A stretch of DNA of 64,000 nt from Cloeon dipterum (lineage: Eukaryota > Arthropoda > Insecta > Ephemeroptera > Baetidae). The position numbers and the translations under genes are program-made. Every line of letters begins with the position of its first letter. Positions within the stretch are counted from its first letter, which is position 1. The DNA lies in NCBI RefSeq assembly GCF_949628265.1, contig NC_088787.1:1540501-1604500 (forward strand). Reading direction: 5' to 3'. Of the stretch, positions 23,976 through 36,899 are shown in pieces. The notes beneath the pieces were generated by a model. It made no database searches. It worked only from the letters and a program-made list of their open reading frames with translations, and had not been told where the DNA came from.

Positions 23976-26900
23976 TTAGTACTCCAACGTGTCGGGTGAG
24001 ATGTAGGTCAAGCACTCGTTCACGACGTAATCTGGCACGCGGCAAAAGACCGACATTTGGTACATGAGCTGCTCGGTGGCCGGGACGGCGTGCAGATTTG
24101 GATAGAAACCCGGCAGCGAGACCAGCATCACGAAATCCTCTTTGGTCGTCACGTTCACGGCGACAGGGATCGAAATTTTTGGACCGGCGTCGCTGCGGCA
24201 CCACATGAATTTATCGTGTCGCTTGTCGTAAAAGCCTTGGTCCCAGATTATCGTCAGCTTTGGTGCTATTCCTTTGATTTAATGTTAGCGTTTTGGGTTT
24301 ATTTCTTTCAATTTCTCACTTCTGATATAATTGTAGATCACTTCAAACTCATCTTTGGTTTCCGCGTAAGGCAGCGAGCCCCTCTTTTCCAAACACGCCG
24401 TGAAAGATGACGTGTTGAACTGCAGAAATTAATTAACATATGTCAAAAACTGTAATGCAAAACAACCTTTTTAATGTTGATCGGTCTCTTGGTAAGATAA
24501 GGCCCAGTTTCAGTCAGCGAAAGCAAGCCATGCGCTTTTTAAAAAAAATTAAATAATAAAAAAATGAAATAAGAGAGAAAAGTCGTACGTGGAATGCATG
24601 AAGACTTATTTCCCACGAAAATTTCAAACGTCAAGCACGGCAAGTTTAGATCGTTTTCCGCGGGAATCACACTTCTTTTCTGTTAAAAAAGTGGAAAATG
24701 AATTAAAATGTCTCGTTGGAATAATAGGTTAAATATAATACTTCCAAGTTGAATTCGTAAAACCTCCAGAAACGGGCCACTGCTTTGGACTGAAGGAAAC
24801 ACACCAGGAAGTCAAACGCGAACGTTTCCTCGTTCGTTACTTTAAAGCGAATATTTTAGTTTTCTTTAAGCTATCAGTAGATTGATGGCACCACCATTCA
24901 TTTACAATTCCTAATTAAATTGTTATAATTTTGATACATAGTTTTACAAAAAAATGAAATGGTATAATCGAAAGTATTCGCCGCAATTTTGAGGGCACCA
25001 ACTTTTCAAAAATGTGGGCATCATGATCTGTCCAACAGCATGTGAAACCATTTTGTTATGAAAAAATAGGATAAAAAGTAAGAAGACAGTGCTAACCTTT
25101 GAAAAGCCTCCTTTCTCAAAAATCCACACCGCTAATACTTAGGTCAAATCAAGTTTCAATACTGAATCCTGAGGGAAGATTTCATGCATTGGTAATAAAT
25201 ATTTCCTAAGGTTTTGCAGCATAAATAAAGGAATAATGGTGCTATCGTCTACCGTTTTATTCCACTGACTTCAGCAAGTTTACTTTTGATTCCTCTGCAT
25301 TCGTACAGTTTGATGATCATTTCGGAGGAAAAATCGAAGTGAGCCGAGTAAAATTCGTCCTTCACGTTAATATTCATATCAACAATGAAATTACTCATCT
25401 TCTTGTCATCGTGAATAAGGGCTTGGTTCGACGAGAACATCGCAATTTGGTCATTTATCGTTTTTTCCAATAAATCGCCGTTCCTTTTGAAAATTTTAAT
25501 TTCTGATTTACATTCGTTTGATATTACTTACAAGGGACAGAATAATCTGGACATCATTTTCAGGTACACGTGCACGTTGATTTTGGTTGAGTTGTACACC
25601 TATGGGTAGTATTTTCAAAATTATATCTTGAATTAACCTTTCATCGACTTTACCAGTCCTATGTGCTCTGCCAGGCATTGAATCATTATCTGGAAGATAG
25701 ATTTTACGCATAATTTTTAGAATTTGGGTTTAATTTTGATATCACTTTGGCTGCGTAACTGGTTCTGCTTAAATCACCAGTGTTCCAAATTTTCTCTGCA
25801 TCGCCTTAGTTAAAACAAAAAGAATTTGAACAGCAAAGAAAGAAAATTAAGAAATACTTTCTTTAACTCTGAAATTTCTCCTGCAAGGTTGATAATGCAT
25901 CTGCGATTTGAAGCCGACTCCCATGGGTGCCTTTTTGCAAAAATAAATTAAACCAATCCCATTATTCCGACACAATAAACCTCGCAAATGATCTGTTTCT
26001 TTTCCGAGCAGTCTGCCAGCGCCAGTGTTGGCACACTTGGATCCCCAAAATCGATGTAGACGCACGAGTTGTTCGCAAATCTAGGATCATGGCCCTTTTT
26101 CCAAGTCAGGTCGTTTTTCAGGTAGTCGTTCAGGTAGCCGGTGCACCATCGCAATTTTCCGCGGCAAGAATCGATGTCCCGCCCAGCCGTCCAGGCCTCT
26201 GTCCGAAAAGGCAAATCCCCCTTCTCATTCGGGTTGCTATTTTCTAATTTTTTCAAATTTAATTTCTGAAAAAAACTTTTATAAAAGCGTAACTGTAAGG
26301 GCTGCCCAAGCAGTCTTGCTTGGCTGGATTGTGGACTGAAAGGAGGTCCATTCCAAGGGAGCAGCACCGTTTGTAAGCCTCGTCCCAAGTGCCCTGATTC
26401 AAGATTTTGTTAAATCAATTGGTTCTTAACGAGATTTCATTACATATTCATCATGCAACTCGAGGATGCTGTTGTCGCAACATGAATGCCAATTATTGCC
26501 GAAACGCCAGGGTGCTTTTAATTTAATTTAAATTATCGTGTGAAGTTTTTAATTCGCAACTCACCAAGCAAGACTCGAAAGGGTTGCTTCAGGAACAAAT
26601 CATCCTGCAGAAAAATCTCAATTATTATTTTAAAATATTTCTTGGATTCGCAATCGTACTTCCATAGCGCAATCGGGTATGCCTGTGCACTCTGGCAGAT
26701 CGCAGTTGTTTATTTTGTCATCCTACCAGACTTATTTTAAATCGATTAAATGATCATAGTTTTTGTAACCCTGATTTCGAAGGTCTGTTCCGTTCCTTGG
26801 CAGCCCAACAGCAGTTTGGAAGCGCAGAGGGTGGTTTTCGCTGCCAGACTTGAACTCATCAACTCCGCGGACTTTGGGTCTCTGTTCGAAACGGCCACAC

Positions 26901-29009
26901 AAGAGCCTCCTATTCGGACTCCATATATGTCCATATCGTACGGTTCCGATGATGCGTTGTGGAGACAGTTTTCGAACAAAAGCTGGCATCCCGCGCGAGT
27001 CATTGCCGACCAGTAAACCAAACCCTGCATGGCTGAAAGAAGTTGTTTATTTTAGACAATGCAAATATCGAGTCATGAAGCTCGAATTAAATTTAGTAGC
27101 CAAGTCACTTCAGTATCGGAAATCGGTGGAAATGCCTAACTTTATCGGAATATAGGTTCACGACCAATCAAATTCGTTAGAACCCCAGGTACCAGTGAAC
27201 TTTGACATAGGGAAAATACATCATTAAATCCACCGGGATTGGCACCTGGGGAAGAACGCCGACGAACTACCGGCTGCTAAATAGCGTTGAAACTTTTGCT
27301 GTTTCGATTAGATTAGGCTTATCAGTGGGCTGATTGGTCGCCGACGATCATGTGTTAGAAGATATATACGCAAAAGTAATGTTTTATTCGTTTTCACTGA
27401 TATAAATAACCCAAATTGACCCTCTAAATTTGATTGGCTAAGTCAAAATATAAACTATAGTGCTATATGCCATGTTCAGGCAAGATTTTTAAAGAGTTTT
27501 ACGGGAATTTAGTCTCTCGAAATGGTCCGTAAGCGATTTAGTCACAGCTAAAGGTTTGAGGCCCAGTCTGCAGCATGTCATCCAATTTTCATTCCAGTTC
27601 ACCTTCGAGAATATATATTTTTTATTTGTTTGAGAAATGTAAGAAAAATACCAATTTCTCTCCAAGGAAATAAAAGAAACCAAATTCCGTTTGCTCCCAC
27701 GTGCCGCGGATCTCATGTTCTGCTTTTAGTAAATTAAGAAATATTTCTACAGAAAATTTAAAAGGAACCTTTTTTGAGGTATGTTTTTCCGCGAATTACT
27801 TCAAATAAGGACTCCTGCCAAAATTTCATTAATTGAATATTTATTCAAATTAATTTAAATCACTTACATCTTTTTGGCAGTCTTTCTGTGACGGACACAC
27901 TGGCTTCGAGCAAGCCGACTAAATTCAACAAGATTAATTGATTCATGAAAGAAAAGCACCGATTTAATTACCTCGCATGAAAAAAAGGCTTCAAAAGAGC
28001 AATCCATAGGTAAGAACTTCTTAGTCCACCTTCTGTAAATAATGCAGTATGGTGGAGTAAATTTTCCCAAATTTAACGAATAATCTAGTCGAGTTTCCAC
28101 ATTGTTTGGACACCAGGTTACGCTGGAGCATGAATTTGTGGCTTTGTTCAGCGGATCGCTTTTCGAACACGGCGCCGCACTCGTCCACAAAAACTCTGTG
28201 GTGTCTGAAGCAAAAGGTTATATTTTCAATTAATTAATCGTGTTTTTGTACCTTTGTAATTCCCGCTAAATTCGAACGATCTTCGATTAAAATACGAATC
28301 GTCGATTTTCTCGGATGCCAGCAGCTGCAGTTTCCGGTACAAACACGCCTCCACTGCTCTGCCGTACTCGACCTTTTTGAAGGGAACAAAACGAGTTTAT
28401 TCGAAGTTTCGGCACGCAGAGTTTACTTTGTCAACGCTGTCAAAGATATATTTGACTTCTCTTTTGTGGTACATTCCAATCGGCCGGTCTCGAACGTCAA
28501 GTAATTCGGTTATGCTGTCTTTGACACGAATTATTTATGGTTTTAAATTTTGTCCAAAATATTTACCTCGCTTTCCTGTGATGAAATCTTGAATAAGGTG
28601 TAAAAATCATCAAAATGTAAAAATTAAAGACAAATGTTGCTAAACCTTCACTTATTGCCGTGTCTTGTACGTTCTAATTTAAAATAAAAACAAATTTTAA
28701 AATAATTGCAACAAAATTATGGACCAACCTTTTTAATTCGATTGTAATTTCTGCAAAATATATAATTTGGACTCTCTGTTTTCGGACTGGTAGTCGTTGG
28801 TTTGACTGTTGTTCTAGTTGTCGATTTCCTGTTCCTTTTTTTCAGTGGTTTGGTGCTTGCTTCCTGCCTGCGAGTTGTCGCTCCCCAAACCTCTAAAGAA
28901 ATTAACGGGAGTCCAGACTTGCATTAGAAAATCTAAACCAACCTGCAGCAATAACGAGGATTGAGAGCAGAAACAGGACTTGAAAAAGGAGCCTGTTCGC
29001 CAGTACCAT
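23976..29009 (-). CDS. A4: secreted four-CTLD protein, divergent subgroup
   Basis: Intact minus-strand copy, ATG 29009-29007 to TAA 23978-23976, with the same 27-exon plan. It belongs with A5 to a divergent subgroup. The signal peptide begins MVLANRLLFQVLFLLSI. The linker ends TESPNYIFCRNYNRIKK. CTLD1 has AAPCSKSDPLNKATNSCSS. CTLD2 has NWMTCCRLGLKPL and a LLFENCLHNASS block. CTLD3 has NPNEKGDLPFRTEAWTAG in place of the A1-type insert. The module has QCLAEHIGL and ETFAFDFLVCFLQSKAV. CTLD4 ends PDTLEY. Two introns are much longer than in the other subgroup: 24840-25283 and 27033-27502. Intron 9 has a GT donor. Confidence 0.83.
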
Positions 29010-30028
29010 GTTGCGTTTCAAACTGATCGCAATGACGTTCAACACCAGCGACCAGAGAAACTGTTTCCTGTTTGCGCTTGTTATTTTACTGAAAAGTTCT
29101 CACGGTAGTGCTTTTGCTACACAAAACATATACACATCCGGAGTTACAAAATGTTTGTCCACAACAAAACAGACTTTCTGTTAAAAGAGAGCAAAAATAT
29201 TGGGAACACACGAGCACTACTATTGTAGATTTTGCATAGAGCAGATCAGAATGTTTTTACAATATATAAAAAAAGAGCTAGGGTGTAGCATATGTTGGAC
29301 ACAGATGTTCTCGTTAGATCACCGAAGTTAGGTAGCTGGATGGGTGACTGCCTTTTGCTGCCGTCTGCATATCTCTATATAGAAAAATTCGCTATTTGCT
29401 GGTTTGCACCTTTCCAGCATGCGTGATTTGGCTTCACGGGACAAATGTCTAGCGTTTCAAAAAAAGTCCTCGGTGCGGAGGCAAGTGGCCCTTGAGTGGG
29501 CTGGGTCCCTGCTGGCGGCCTGGTGCGCCCATGTTATCCGTTCGCGGTGTTATTGGGACCCGGGTTTCAGCATTCGTGCTAGTGCAGTGCGCGCCCTTCC
29601 CGCTCCGAGGACAGCGATAGATGCAAAAAATAAAGGAATCAATATCAATAAAAAAGATTTAACAATTTATCTGAGCAACGTTTTTGTTTTGCTCTCCTGC
29701 ACTATCTCCCAAAACAGGCACAATCTCACACGGAATTCGAGCAAAACGTCAGTTACTCGACAGTTTGCAACAATTCACATAAGGATCAAACTCGAATTCT
29801 GTCGAAATGTAGAGTGGAATATACCAACCGCTCAAAAACGGTGGAATGGCACAAGGCACGGCTTCAAGACTTTGCAAGCTGAGACCTTTAATTTTGATTA
29901 TAAACTTACATTTACAGGATTTCGGAAAAGGAAAGACATAATTAGAGAGGACAATATTTTTTTGATTTCACCAGATTTTAAATTTATTGTTGACAAATTT
30001 ATTCCCAATTAAAATAATTTAAAAGCAT
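29010..30028. other. A4-A5 intergenic region: A4 5' flank, SINE, B fragment
   Basis: Positions 29010-29265 match the A5 5' flank (34989-35240). A 5S-derived SINE-like unit follows at about 29280-29635. Near 29855-29890 is a short match to the last B exon (GFKTLQAET against GFKTLKPDT in B2), then AT-rich A5 3'UTR sequence. A 202-codon open frame spans 29404-30012, but it crosses the SINE and has no family support. Confidence 0.5.
29282..29635 (+). mobile_element. 5S rRNA-derived SINE-like element
   Basis: Positions 29307-29352 closely match the internal promoter part of 5S rRNA: GTTCTCG, then GATCACCGAAGTTA, then GGATGGGTGACTGCC. About 26 bases are missing from the middle compared with ordinary 5S. 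Upstream bases (CATATGTTGGACACAGATG) also resemble 5S. A GC-rich body of about 250 bases follows, in sharp contrast to the AT-rich surroundings, ending near ATAAAGGAATCAATATCAA. A 5S head with a foreign body is the hallmark of SINE3-type elements. Exact ends and target-site duplications could not be fixed. The A5 flank lacks it, so it arrived after the A4/A5 duplication. Confidence 0.6.
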
Positions 30029-33000
30029 TTAGTACTCCACTAACGTGTCTTTTTCCATCCTTGTCGAGCACTCGTTCACGACGTAATCTGGAACGCGGCA
30101 AAAGACTGAGGTTTGGTACATGAGCTGCTCGGTCGCGGGGACGGCGTGCAGATTTGGTTTGGCTCCCGGCAGCGAGACGAGCATCACGAAATCCTGTTTG
30201 GTCGTCGCGTTCACGGTGACAGGGATCGCAATATTTGGACCGGCGTCGCTGCGGCACCACATGAATTTGTTGTTCAGCTTGTCGTAAAATCCTTGGTCCC
30301 AGATGATCGTCAGCGTTGGAGCAATTCCTTTGATTTAATTTTAGCATTTCGTCAGCTTTATTTCTTTGAATTTCTTACTTCTCATATAATTGTAGATCGT
30401 TTCAAACTCGTCCTTGTTTTCCGCGTAAGGCAGCGAGCCCCTTTTCTCCAAACACGCGGTAAAAGATGACGTGTTAAACTGCAGATTTAATAAATATATG
30501 CAAAAATTGTATAGTAAAACAACCATTTTAATGTTGATTGGTCTCATGGTGAGATAAGGCCCAGTTTCAGTCAGCGGAAGTAAGTCGTGTGCTAAAAATA
30601 GAAAGTTAAAAAAGATTATATGAAATTAAAGGGAAAATCATACATGGAATGCATGAAGATTTATTTTCAAAAAAATTTTCAAACGTCAAGCACGGTGAGT
30701 TAAGATCGTTTTCCGCGGGAATCACACTGCTTTTCTGTAAAATAGGTGGAAAATAAATTGAAAAGACTCGTTGGCAAAATAAGTTAAGTAAAATACTTCC
30801 AACGGGAATTCGTAAAACCTCCAGAAACGGGCCACTGCTTTGGACTGAAGGAAACACACCAGGAAGTCAAACGCAAACGTTTCCTCGTTCGTTACTTTAA
30901 AGTGAATATTTTAGTTTTCTTAGAGCCAGGTAGATGGAGGGCACCGCCATTCATTTACAATTCCTAACTAATCGATATTTTTTTTGGTTTAACGAAAAAT
31001 GAAATGGTTTAAAGTAAAAGAGTAGTTCTCGAATTCCCCGCAGATATGATTATACCCACCTGCTTTTCTAGAATTTGGGCAACGCTACCTTTAAAATTCC
31101 CACGAGTTGCACCTCACCCGCAAAAAACCATCAACGTGGACACGTAATTCGTTAGCGAAAAAACACATTCGCAGAATCCAGAACCTCCTCGTGTTTTAAG
31201 GAATTAAAATAAACTGCTGTCATTTAACCAGGGGATAAATTTACAGCAAGCATTTTCGAGGGATTTACAGTTAACAATCCTCTTTAAAAGTGGCCCTAAA
31301 TCTACTACCCTTTTTTCCCATTGACCTCAGGAATTATACTTTTGATTCCCCTGCATTCATTGAGTTTGATGATCATTTTGTAGGAAAAATCAAAGTGGGC
31401 CGAGAAATAGTCATCCATCACATCATTTTTCATATCAACAATGAAATTGCTCATCTTCTTCGCCTCGTGAAGGGTTTTGAACGACGAGATTAACGCCGTT
31501 CGGTCACTCTTCTTATTCTCCATTGAATCGTAGTCACTTTTGAAAATTTGAATTTCTGATTCGTAACTGTTTTAACCTACTTACAAGGGATTGAATAATC
31601 TGGACATCATTTTCAGGAACCCGTGCACGTTGATTTTGGTTGAGTTGTACACCTTGGTTGTATTATATAATTAAACTATTAATTTATCTTAAAATAACCT
31701 TTTCCTCGACTTTACCAGTCCTATGTGCTCTGCTAGGCATTGAGTCATTTTCTGGAAGACGGATTTATGCATTAATTTATATTTGTATTTACTTTTTGGT
31801 TTCACTTTGGCTGCGTAACTGGTGCGGCTCAAATCGCCAGTGTTCCAAATTTTCTCGGCATCGCCTAAGTTAACACAAAAAGAATTTGAACAGCAAAGAA
31901 AGAAAATAAAGAAATACTTTCTTTAACTCTGAAATTTCTCCTGCAAGGTTGATAATGCATCTGCGATTTGAAGCCAAATCCCATGGGCGCCTTTTTGCAA
32001 AAATAAATTAAACGAATCCCATAATTCCGACATAATAAACCTCGCAAATGATCTGTTTCTTTTCCGAGCAATCTGCCAGCGCCAGACTAGGCACATTTGG
32101 ATCCCCAAAATCGATGTAGACGCATGAGTTGTTTGCAAATCTCGGATCGTGGCCCTTTTTCCATTTCAGGTCGTTTTTCAGGTAGTCGTTCAGGTAGCCG
32201 GTGCACCATCGCAATTGTCCGCGGCAAGAATCGATATCCCGCCCCGCCGTCCAGGCCTCGGTCCGAAAAGGAAAATCCCCTTTCTCATTCGGGTTACTAT
32301 TTTCTGATTTTTGTTTTTAATTTTAATTCCTGAAAATAACTTTTATAAAAGCGTAACTGTAAGGGCTGCCGAAGCAGTCTTGCTTGTCTAGATTGTGTAC
32401 TGAAAGGAGGTCCATTCCGAGGGAGCAGCACCTCTTGTAGGCCTCGTCCCAAGTGCCCTGGTGTAAGATTTCGTTAAATCAAACGGTTCTCTCTGTGATC
32501 TCATTACATATTCATCATGCAACTCGAGGATGCTACTGTCGCAACATGAATGCCAATTGCCGAAACGCCAGGGTGCTTTCAATTGAATTTATATTTTTAT
32601 TAGAAGGATTTAATTCGCAACTCACCAAGCAAGACTTGGAAGGGTTGCTTGAAGAACAACTTATCCTGCAGATAATATTCAAATTTTTTTCAAATATTTA
32701 AAGGTTTCACAATTCTACTTCCATAACGCAATCAGGAAGCCCTTTGCACTCTGGCAGGTCGCAGTTGTTTATTTTGCCATCCTACCAGACTTATTTTAAA
32801 TCGATTAAATTATCATAGTTTTTGTAACCCTAATTTCGAAGGTCTGTTCCGTTCCTTGGCAGCCCAACAGCAGTTTAGAGGCGCAGACGGTGGTTTTCAC
32901 TGCCAGATACGTGAACATCAACTCCTTGGCCTTTGGGTTTATGTTCGAAACAGCCACACAGGAGCCTCCTTGTCGGACCCCATTGATGTCAATGTCAAAC

Positions 33001-34988
33001 GATTCCGATGCGTTGTGGAAGCAGTTTTCGAACAAAAGCGGACATCCCGCTCGAGTCATTGCCGACCAGTGAACCACACCCTGCATGGCTGCAAAAGTGG
33101 TTTTTAGACAATCCAAATATCGATTCATGAAGCTAGAATAAAATTTTGAAGCTGAGTCACTCAGTCGTGATTGTCGACACACCGAAAATTAGTGGAAGCG
33201 TCAAACTTTGGAGGTATTTAGGGTTCGGACCAATCAAAAAGCCTGAAAAGAACGCCGACGAACTACAGGTGGTGCAAAATATGAGGTTATTGTTTCGATC
33301 AGGCCTATCGGAGGCCGCTCTCATCTCTGATTGGTCGACGACGTTCTTGTGGTAGATGTTATACGCAAAAGTAATGGTTTATTTGTTTCTACTGATATAT
33401 TTCGATTGAATAATTAAAATTGACCCTCTGATTGGCCATGTCAAAAATTAAACTCTAGTGCTTTATGCCCTTATTGAAGAAAAATAGTTTTACGGGAATT
33501 GGGTCTGTTGAAATGGTTGAAAAAAGAGTTAGTCAGAGCTAAAGGTTTGAGGCCCAGCCTGCAGCACGTCATCCAATTCTCCTTCCAGCTCACCTTCGAG
33601 ATAACATTTTTAATTTCCATGATAAATCTATATATAAAAATACAAATTTCTCTCCCAGGAAACAAAAGCCAAATTCAGCTTGCTCCCACGTGCCGACGAT
33701 CTCATGTTCTGTTTTATAAAATTCATAAATATTTCTATACGGAAAATTCAAAAGAAACCTTTTTTGAGAAATGTTTTCCCTCGAATTACTTCAAATAAGG
33801 ACTCCTGCCAAATTTAACTGCTTCATTATTTAAATTCAAATCAATTTTAATCGCTTACATCTTTGTTGCAGTCGTTCTGTGACGGACACACTGGCTTCGA
33901 GCAAGCCGACTAAATTCAACAAGATTAATTGATTCATTAAAAAAAGCACCGATTTAATTACCTCGCATGAAAAAAAGGCTTCAAAGGAGCAATCCATAGG
34001 TAAGAACTTTTGGGTCAATCTACTGTAAATAATGCAGTAGGGCGGAGTAAATTTGCCCAAATTCAACGTGTAATCTAGTCGAGTTTCCACATTGTTTGGA
34101 CACCAGGTGAGACTGGAGCACGAATTCGTGGCTTTGTTCAGCGGATCGCTTTTCGAACACGGCGCTGCACTCGTCCACAAAAACTCTTTGGTGTCTGATG
34201 CCAAAGGGTAATTTTTTCAATTTATTAATCGTGTTTTTGTACCTCTGTTTCTCAAGCTTGATTTCAACGACCTGCCATAAAAATACGAATCGTCGATTTT
34301 CTCAGATGCCAGCAACTGCAGTTTCCGGTACAAACACGCCTCCACGGCTCTGCCGTACTCGACCTGGGAAAAATTTTAAATCATTTTTAAGTTTCAGCAC
34401 GCAGAGTTTACTTTGTCAACGCTGTCAAAGGTAATTCTGAATCCTCTTTTGTTGTAAGTTCCGATCGGCCGGTCTCGAACGTCAAGTAATTCGGTCATGC
34501 TGTCTTTGACACGGATTAATCATTGTTTTAGATTTTTATATTTACCTCGCTTTCCTGTGATGAAATCTTGAATAAAGTAATCAAATTTAAAAACTGTAAA
34601 ATTGAACACAAAAATGTTGCTAAACCTTCACTTATTGCCGTTTCTTGTACGTTCTAATTTAATAAAAAACAAATTTTAAAATAATTGCAACAAAATTATG
34701 AACCAACCTTTTTAATTCGATTGTAATTTCTGCAAAATATATAATTTGGACTCTCTGTTTTCGGACTGGTAGTCGTTGGCTTGACTGTAGTTGTAGTTGT
34801 CGATTTCCTGATCCTTTTTTTCAGGGGTTTGGTGGTTGCTTCCTGCCTGCGAGTTGTCGCTCCCCAAACCTCTAAAGAAATTAACGGGAGTCCAGACCTG
34901 CATTAGAAAATCTAAACAAACCTGCAACAATAACGAGGATTGAGAGCACAAACAGGACCTGAAAAAGGAGCCTGTTGGCCAGTACCAT
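30029..34988 (-). CDS. A5: secreted four-CTLD protein, divergent subgroup
   Basis: Intact, ATG 34988-34986 to TAA 30031-30029, sister of A4. The signal peptide starts MVLANRLLFQVLFVLSI. The linker has RKSTTTTTVKPTTTSP. CTLD1 includes LNKATNSCSSLTWCPNN. CTLD2 has ENWMTCCRLGLKPLALT, with the MQGVVHWSAMTRA block starting at 33088. CTLD3 includes NPNEKGDFPFRTEAWTAG. The module includes KMTQCLAEHIGL. CTLD4 ends EKDTLVEY, a few residues longer than the other subgroup. Long introns lie at 30895-31339 and 33089-33493, in the same positions as in A4. The exon 16 donor is the GT at CTTACA|GTTACG, which keeps the A1 phase. Confidence 0.83.
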
Positions 34989-36032
34989 GTTGCGTTTCGA
35001 ACTGACCACAATGACGCTCAATACCAGCGACCAGAGAAACTGTTTCCTGTTTGCGCTTGTTATTTTACTGAAAAGTTCTCACGGTAGTGCTTTCGTTTCA
35101 CAAAACATACACATCCGGAGTTACAAAATGTTGTCCACAACAAAACAGACTTTCTGTTAAAAGAGAGCAAAAATATTGGGAACACACGAGCACTACTATT
35201 GTAGATTTTGCAGAAGAGCAGACCAGAATGTTTTTACGGTAGCTCAAAATTTTACATTGATGTGTTATGACTGCGTTGTAGGGGCAGGTCAGGATGATCT
35301 CAGGGTGAGCAGGTTGCTTTTGGAACGGGAGAGATATGAGAAGAGATCAAGAAGCCTGTGTTTTCTAAGTAAAATAATGTAATTCTATAATACTTTTTCC
35401 ACAAGCGCTCTTAGCGCCACGCTTTGCATCAACAAAACATGCAAGTGTGTCAGAATTGATGATTCCCACCATGACACTCGTGATTTCAGATTAAAATTCC
35501 GAAAATATCCCGTTTATATTTTATTATTAACCTGCCTGGATTTACATTATCTCGATTTTTTCCTTCTCTACTTAAAAATGGCCAACGATGGCGTTTATCA
35601 TCCTTGCTCCATTGCTATTAGGGCCAAACTTACAGCTTTACTGCAACATATATGTTTTTCATAAAATATTTGGCAGAGCAACTAATATTGAACCTGAACA
35701 TCATTTTCTTTTTAGTGTCGAGGATATCCAGCAAGATATATTGGATATCCACCTATCACGAAAGGCTGTTTAAACGTATTTCATCCGGTTAACCTTTGGA
35801 GATCCTGATGGATCCCTCTTTCAAGCTGGGAAGTAACAATATTTATTTAAGTTAAGAGTTTAAATTAGATGTTTTTTATTTTGGATTTTCAACTTCGCTA
35901 ATCCGAAGTCAATTTTCCACTGTTGCTTTTCGTATGATTTCGACATAGGCTGCGAGCAACAGCGCTGTGGTAGGAATATTGGAATCGACAGGCAGAAAGA
36001 TGATTTTAAAATAAGAACTCAGTTTTCGCCCG

Positions 36033-36290
36033 TCAGCCACTTAAGTACTGACGTAGTGGCCGCTTAAGTAAATCGTCCAGAGCACGGAATGTTTCCCACA
36101 TGTCCAGGTGCTCCAACATGGAACCGAGGATTAAGAACTGAAAATTTTCTCTTGCCGCACTGCTCTGAAGGGGAGACTTAGCTAAGGATATAAATAAGCT
36201 TATCAGTGTGTCAAATGTGTAAATAAAAGAAGCCTTGTGAATTTTTCTCGAATCAAACGAATTTTTAATTGCAATTCCAAAAACAAAACA
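36033..36290 (-). pseudogene. B-gene 5' relic 1
   Basis: On the minus strand, ATG near 36119 opens MLEHLDMWETFRALDDLLKR, clearly related to the B1/B2 first exon (WEIFRALDDELKENIR). The upstream bases match the B1 upstream region, including the stretch equivalent to CAGAGCAGTGC and a degraded GATA palindrome. Similarity ends after about 25 codons, where A-type upstream sequence begins, with no donor or later exons. Confidence 0.7.
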
Positions 36291-36640
36291 CAAGATTTTT
36301 CACCCATTCCGTTTTTTGCATCGAATTGTAATGGATACAGAATAAATTTTAAAATGTTTCCCAAGAATTTCCCCAACTGTCGAATCTTATAAACTCTCAT
36401 TTAGGGTTTAAGCAAACAATCATTTAATACTCCCAGCGTTTCAATACGTTTTCATACTGGCAACGACTGTTGTTGCTACTCATGCCAGCAGCTGACGTAG
36501 AGCTAGTTGTGTTTCCTGCCTGAATTTCGACGAAATGCTTTTGCCTCGTGCTGTGTTTCGCATCCTATATTGCGGCCACGCTTTTCCAGCTTTGTTGCAA
36601 CGTATTTTTCACGAGTAAAATAGTCGGCAGCTGCAGAGAG
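36290..36640 (-). pseudogene. Collapsed A-gene: 3' end fused to 5' flank
   Basis: On the minus strand, 36640 to about 36446 matches the A6 upstream region (CGTGAAAAATACGTTGCAAC, then TTTCGTCGAAATTCAGGCAG). It joins directly at about 36445 to the last codons of an A gene (K-R-W-E-Y, stop) and its 3'UTR, which contains GGGGAAATTCTTGGGAAACA. All exons except the final few codons are gone. Unequal exchange or deletion between repeats would produce this. Confidence 0.65.
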
Positions 36641-36899
36641 CACCTATTTCATTTCATCAAAACATGTCGATCCTTTTTATTGCTGAGAACAAAAGCACAA
36701 TTTATTTAAGTTATGGCTAAAAAATTTAAATAATTTGGATTTTTGACTCCCGTTTTGTCACAACTCAATTTTTACTGTTGGTTTTCGTATGATTTGGCTA
36801 CGAGCTTATTCCTCAATACTTACATTAATTTCGTAGTAATTCTCAGTAATAAAAATAAAATGTTTTGTTCAAGTACAATATATATAGGGGGTCTGCAAC

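Noticed and set aside
29404-30012. A 202-codon open frame on the plus strand
   Set aside because: It runs across the 5S-derived SINE, a B-exon fragment and an A5 3'UTR, and its product resembles no family.
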